8,717 nucleotides of DNA from Bacteroidetes bacterium UBA955 (GTDB lineage: Bacteria > Bacteroidota > Bacteroidia > NS11-12g > UBA955): the NCBI GenBank assembly GCA_002293105.1, contig DBCP01000123.1, positions 8,426-17,142 on the forward strand. Direction: 5' to 3'. Positions 6,465 through 8,717 of this stretch are shown piece by piece; position 1 is the first letter of the stretch, and each line of letters starts with the position of its first letter. The notes under the pieces were generated by a model. The model had not been told where the DNA came from, made no database searches, and saw only the letters and a list, made by a program, of their open reading frames with translations. A program made the translations under genes and the position numbers.

Positions 6465-7060
6465 TGAAATATCCTGTGATGGAACATTTTTACACCATCC
6501 AGGGCGAAGGTGTTCATGCAGGAAAACCGGCGTATTTTGTTCGTTTGGCGGGATGCGATGTTGGCTGTGTTTGGTGTGATGTAAAAGAGAGTTGGCCAAC
6601 AGAAGGCTATCCTGAGTGTGGTACGGATGAAATTTGTGATTGGATTGCCCAAACGCCAGCACAGTTGGTGGTGATCACGGGCGGTGAGCCGGCCATGTAT
6701 GATTGCAATCCTTTGGTGGATACACTGAAAAGCAAAGGGTATCGAGTGCATGTTGAAACATCCGCGGCATATCCATTACAAGGGAATTATGATTGGATTT
6801 GTATATCCCCCAAGAAGTTTAAACAGCCCGTGGAGGCAGAGATGCAAAGGGCTCACGAGTTAAAAGTAATCGTTTTCAATGATTCTGATTTTCAATGGGC
6901 CGAGCAGTGGGCCAATACAGTGAACCAGGATTGTGCATTGCTATTACAAGCGGAATGGGATAAGCGCGATAAAGTGATGCCCAAAATGATTGATTTTGTC
7001 AAAGCAAATCCGCGGTGGCGTATTTGTATTCAAACGCACAAAATCATTCAAGTACCTTAA
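6461..7060 (+). CDS. queE: 7-carboxy-7-deazaguanine synthase (radical SAM)
   Basis: A 199-residue QueE. It uses S-adenosylmethionine and a [4Fe-4S] cluster to contract 6-carboxy-5,6,7,8-tetrahydropterin to 7-carboxy-7-deazaguanine, the precursor of preQ0, queuosine in tRNA and 7-deazaguanine DNA modifications. The diagnostic opening is present (EHFYTIQGEGVHAG at 8-21), followed by FVRLAGCDVGCVWCD, with the cluster cysteines Cys32, Cys36 and Cys39 in CxxxCxxC spacing. TGGEP at 73-77 is the SAM-binding motif, and the end resembles the family pattern QTHKIIQVP. The start overlaps the folD stop. ATG codons lie in tandem at 6461 and 6464; either would serve and the difference is one residue. No other queuosine genes (queC, queD, queF) lie in the window, so they must be elsewhere. 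The call is firm from motifs and length. Confidence 0.95.
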   Translation: MMKYPVMEHFYTIQGEGVHAGKPAYFVRLAGCDVGCVWCDVKESWPTEGYPECGTDEICDWIAQTPAQLVVITGGEPAMYDCNPLVDTLKSKGYRVHVETSAAYPLQGNYDWICISPKKFKQPVEAEMQRAHELKVIVFNDSDFQWAEQWANTVNQDCALLLQAEWDKRDKVMPKMIDFVKANPRWRICIQTHKIIQVP

Positions 7061-7062
7061 TT

Positions 7063-7097
7063 TTACTCAAAAGGACACTCGTTTTTGGGGTGAGTAA
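7063..7097. repeat. Short inverted repeat in the queE-hydrolase gap
   Basis: TTACTCA at 7063-7069 is perfectly repeated in inverse orientation as TGAGTAA at 7091-7097, separated by 21 bases. It starts 3 bases after the queE stop and ends 11 bases before the -33 element of the next gene. It lacks a following T-run, so it is not a standard terminator. It could be an operator half-site pair or chance. Confidence 0.3.
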
Positions 7098-7108
7098 CTT
7101 GCCTATCC

Positions 7109-7144
7109 TTTGTTGGCACGGGGTTTGACTCCTGGTTATTTTTG
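7109..7144 (+). promoter_or_regulatory. Promoter of the exported serine hydrolase
   Basis: TTTGTTG at 7109-7115 supplies the -33 element, and TATTTTTG at 7137-7144 is an exact match to the -7 consensus, with 21 bases between. This is the best promoter match in the window. The box ends 5 bases before the ATG at 7150, implying a leaderless or nearly leaderless mRNA, as at folD. Confidence 0.62.
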
Positions 7145-7149
7145 TCGGT

Positions 7150-8262
7150 ATGCGCTTTTTGGGAAAATACCTACTCCTTTGTTGTACCCTTTGGGTCATA
7201 GGGTCTGCAATGGCAGCCGTTGATCCTCCCAAAAAACCTGTGCGTGATCCTTATGAAATGTCGCAGTATGTGCGTTTTAGCGACACCACCGAATTCCAAA
7301 TCGACAGTTTTTTTCGCCGGATGTATCGATGGGGTATCTTCAATGGTACCTATCTGTTTCACAAAAATGATAGTTTGTGTTTCGGTGCGATGGGCTATGC
7401 CACGTTTTCGCAGTTGGATTCTTTAAAGCCAGCGGATTTGTTTCAATTGGCCAGTGTATCGAAAACCTTCACGGGCATGGCGATGATGTTGTTGGTGCAA
7501 GATGGGTATTTGAAATTGAGCGACAGTGTACATTGGTATATCCCTGAGTTGACGCGACGAAACCTATCGCTCCAAAATTTGATCAGCCACAGCAGCGGCT
7601 TGCCCGATTATTTTTACTTTAACATGAAGGCTTGGGAGAATCCTAAGGATCATCTAACCAACGATGATGTGGTTCAATTGCTCAATGCCCAACCAGTGAA
7701 TCACTTTGCCAAACCAGGCCGTTACGATTACTGCAACAGCAATTATGCGCTGTTGGCGTTGATTGTGGAGCGTCAGACGGGTATGGATTTTAGGGAGTTT
7801 GTGAAGTTGCGCATCATGAATCCCAGTGGCATGAAATATTCGCACTTGGCCAATTTTGATACGTTGGGGTTGGTGAATTATACGGTGCAGGGCTATGATA
7901 AAAAGCGGGTATTTGCAGATAATATCTTCAATGGGGCGATGGGCGATAAGGGTGTCTATTCCAATGTGTTTGAGATGTTGGCGATCGATCGCATGTTAAG
8001 AACCGATTATTTGTTGCATCCAGATACCAAGAATCAAATGTTAGCACCCCAAACCGTAGTGAGCGCCGATGCGTTTTATGCAAATGGATGGCGAGTGAAG
8101 TGGATTAACGGACAGAAATGGGCATTTCACAACGGCTGGTGGAAGGGTTTTAGGACCTATTATTGGAGATGTTTGGATGAGGATAAGTGCTTTGTGGTGT
8201 TGACCAATAACGTGCAAGGTCCGTTTTTGCGCACCATTGACATGGTGGGCTTGCTGAAATAA
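7150..8262 (+). CDS. Exported serine hydrolase of the class C beta-lactamase / PBP-like family
   Basis: A 370-residue protein with a Sec signal peptide (residues 1 to about 22, basic start, hydrophobic 7-19, cleavage near AMA), so it should act in the periplasm or beyond. The fold is the Beta-lactamase Pfam family (class C type), with all three active-site elements visible: SVSK with nucleophile Ser102 and Lys105; Tyr194-Cys195-Asn196 (YxN); and His327-Asn328-Gly329 in place of the KTG triad, as is common in the esterase and peptidase members. The segment NLISHSSGLPDY (143-154) is also typical of the family. Members include D,D-carboxypeptidases, D-amino-acid amidases, esterases and true AmpC enzymes; the HxG version argues against a dedicated beta-lactamase, but the substrate cannot be read. 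It is one of the less-conserved genes here and carries its own promoter, so it is probably a single transcription unit, 89 bases after queE. Confidence 0.88.
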   Translation: MRFLGKYLLLCCTLWVIGSAMAAVDPPKKPVRDPYEMSQYVRFSDTTEFQIDSFFRRMYRWGIFNGTYLFHKNDSLCFGAMGYATFSQLDSLKPADLFQLASVSKTFTGMAMMLLVQDGYLKLSDSVHWYIPELTRRNLSLQNLISHSSGLPDYFYFNMKAWENPKDHLTNDDVVQLLNAQPVNHFAKPGRYDYCNSNYALLALIVERQTGMDFREFVKLRIMNPSGMKYSHLANFDTLGLVNYTVQGYDKKRVFADNIFNGAMGDKGVYSNVFEMLAIDRMLRTDYLLHPDTKNQMLAPQTVVSADAFYANGWRVKWINGQKWAFHNGWWKGFRTYYWRCLDEDKCFVVLTNNVQGPFLRTIDMVGLLK

Positions 8263-8319
8263 TTACGTATTCACCAAAGTATCTGTGCTTTGTGGTTTTG
8301 AAACACGGGGTATTCTCTG

Positions 8320-8340
8320 TAATTTGCTTCTTTACATTTT
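8320..8340 (+). promoter_or_regulatory. Weak promoter candidates before the secreted protein gene
   Basis: The 90-base gap between the hydrolase and the next gene has no exact TAnnTTTG. The nearest are TAATTTG at 8320-8326, one base too short but 19 bases after a TTTG at 8297-8300, and TACATTTT at 8333-8340, one mismatch, ending 12 bases before the ATG at 8353. Either may drive the downstream gene; the choice is not decided by sequence. Confidence 0.22.
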
Positions 8341-8352
8341 ACAAACAATTGA

Positions 8353-8717
8353 ATGGTTAAACGTTACCAATTATTGCTCATCAGTTTCTTGTTGTTGTCT
8401 GGGGTTTTTGCTCAAACTCCAGTTGCGAGTAGTGTCCATCGGCCCGCGCTTCGCGCGGTGCCGATGGAGATGCCACAAACCGACACCACCATTTTGTGGG
8501 TGCAATTGATGCAATCACCTCAGCCCAATTACTTCGCCGTAAAACGCGCATTTGAAGCCCATTTTGGGGGTGTGGTACCAGACAAAGGACAAGGTTATAA
8601 AGTATTTAAGCGCTGGGAGGCCCGTGTGATTGACCACCTCGACGCAGGCGGGAATGTGGTGTGGCCCAACGGTGTTTTGGCTGAATTATCGGCAAGTAAT
8701 ACTTCTTCTGGCAGTGG
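8353..8717 (+). CDS. Partial secreted protein, probable type IX secretion cargo (C-terminus outside window)
   Basis: From ATG at 8353 the frame is open for 121 codons to the window end. Residues 1-20 are a clear Sec signal peptide (MVKRY, then a leucine-rich core, ending in GVFA), with cleavage before Gln21, a common Q-at-+1 pattern in Bacteroidota. The mature part contains TILWVQLMQSPQPNYFAVKRAFEAHF in two pieces (residues 46-71) and GYKVFKRWEARV (81-92). This W-x-x-L/M-M-Q, aF-x-a-y/h and g-y/f-K-x-F-K-R-W-E succession is familiar from the N-termini of very large secreted Bacteroidota proteins that carry beta-propeller (sortilin/BNR-like) repeats and a C-terminal type IX sorting domain. The repeats and sorting domain would lie beyond the edge, so cargo status is inferred. 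An almost perfect GC-rich hairpin (8435-8468) is embedded in frame at residues 28-39. Codon content is otherwise like its neighbours. Confidence 0.78.
   Translation, partial: MVKRYQLLLISFLLLSGVFAQTPVASSVHRPALRAVPMEMPQTDTTILWVQLMQSPQPNYFAVKRAFEAHFGGVVPDKGQGYKVFKRWEARVIDHLDAGGNVVWPNGVLAELSASNTSSGS
8435..8468. repeat. GC-rich palindrome, in frame within the secreted protein gene
   Basis: The left arm TCCATCGGCCCGCGC (8435-8449) pairs with the right arm GCGCGG-T-GCCGATGGA (8453-8468) across a 3-base loop TTC (8450-8452). All 15 bases of the left arm pair, and only one base (T8459) is bulged on the right. The element is far richer in G and C than the surrounding sequence. It encodes about ten residues (H29 to M38, HRPALRAVPM) located just after the signal peptide and before the conserved mature domain. 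Confidence 0.8.

Noticed and set aside
7061..7149. Riboswitch or preQ1-type leader in the gap after queE.
   Set aside because: The gap lies downstream of queE and holds a promoter with almost no leader before the next gene, so there is no room for an aptamer that would control the hydrolase or queE.
8273..8299. Possible terminator after the serine hydrolase (ACCAAAG pairing with CTTTGTGGT, then TTTT).
   Set aside because: The stem needs a 2-base bulge and the T-run is short; it is plausible but not better than chance.
1..8717. Defence system, CRISPR array, prophage, integrative element or new multi-gene system.
   Set aside because: No direct-repeat array, integrase, transposase, toxin-antitoxin pair or restriction gene is visible. 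MutS2 and QueE can occur in other contexts (QueE in 7-deazaguanine DNA modification islands), but here their neighbours are housekeeping genes and no dpdA-like or modification gene accompanies queE.

Overview
The window looks like chromosomal DNA from a member of the Bacteroidota (the Flavobacteriales, Sphingobacteriales and Chitinophagales side rather than an enteric Bacteroides; the order is a guess). Four things point there: a DUF4296 lipoprotein, a family essentially confined to this phylum; -7 promoter boxes of the Bacteroidota type TAnnTTTG in front of several genes; an almost complete lack of Shine-Dalgarno sequences; and, at the right edge, the N-terminus of a secreted protein with the W-x-x-L/M-M-Q and FKRWE signature typical of large type IX secretion cargo. 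Base composition is moderate and even, with no insertion sequence, tRNA, rRNA, CRISPR array or phage gene.

Layout from left to right. Positions 1-327 (minus strand) hold the first 109 codons of a lipoprotein that resembles the substrate-binding subunit of iron/cobalamin ABC importers; it runs off the left edge. Divergent to it are a FtsB/DivIC-type divisome protein (414-719) and dnaN, the replication sliding clamp (811-1932). Convergent with dnaN is a YggS/PLPBP pyridoxal-phosphate homeostasis protein (2621-1953, minus). Divergent to that lies an apparent operon of a small DUF4296 lipoprotein (2682-3035) and mutS2 (3032-5536), overlapping by GTGA. A second pair, folD (5580-6464) and queE (6461-7060), overlaps by ATGA. 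Then come an exported class C beta-lactamase-fold serine hydrolase (7150-8262) and the secreted, 3'-truncated protein (8353 to the right edge).

The genes are mostly housekeeping: cell division, DNA replication, DNA or ribosome quality control, PLP homeostasis, one-carbon metabolism and queuosine/7-deazaguanine synthesis, with cell-envelope or exported proteins at both ends. I see no evidence of a new multi-gene system. The observations most worth a second look are (a) a repeated promoter arrangement in which the -7 box lies only 5-8 bases before the start codon of several genes, implying leaderless or nearly leaderless mRNAs, and (b) a GC-rich, almost perfect hairpin (8435-8468) sitting in frame between the signal peptide and the mature part of the secreted protein, which looks like an inserted palindromic element. 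Two real genes (1-327 minus and 8353-8717 plus) are cut by the window edges and are easy to miss.
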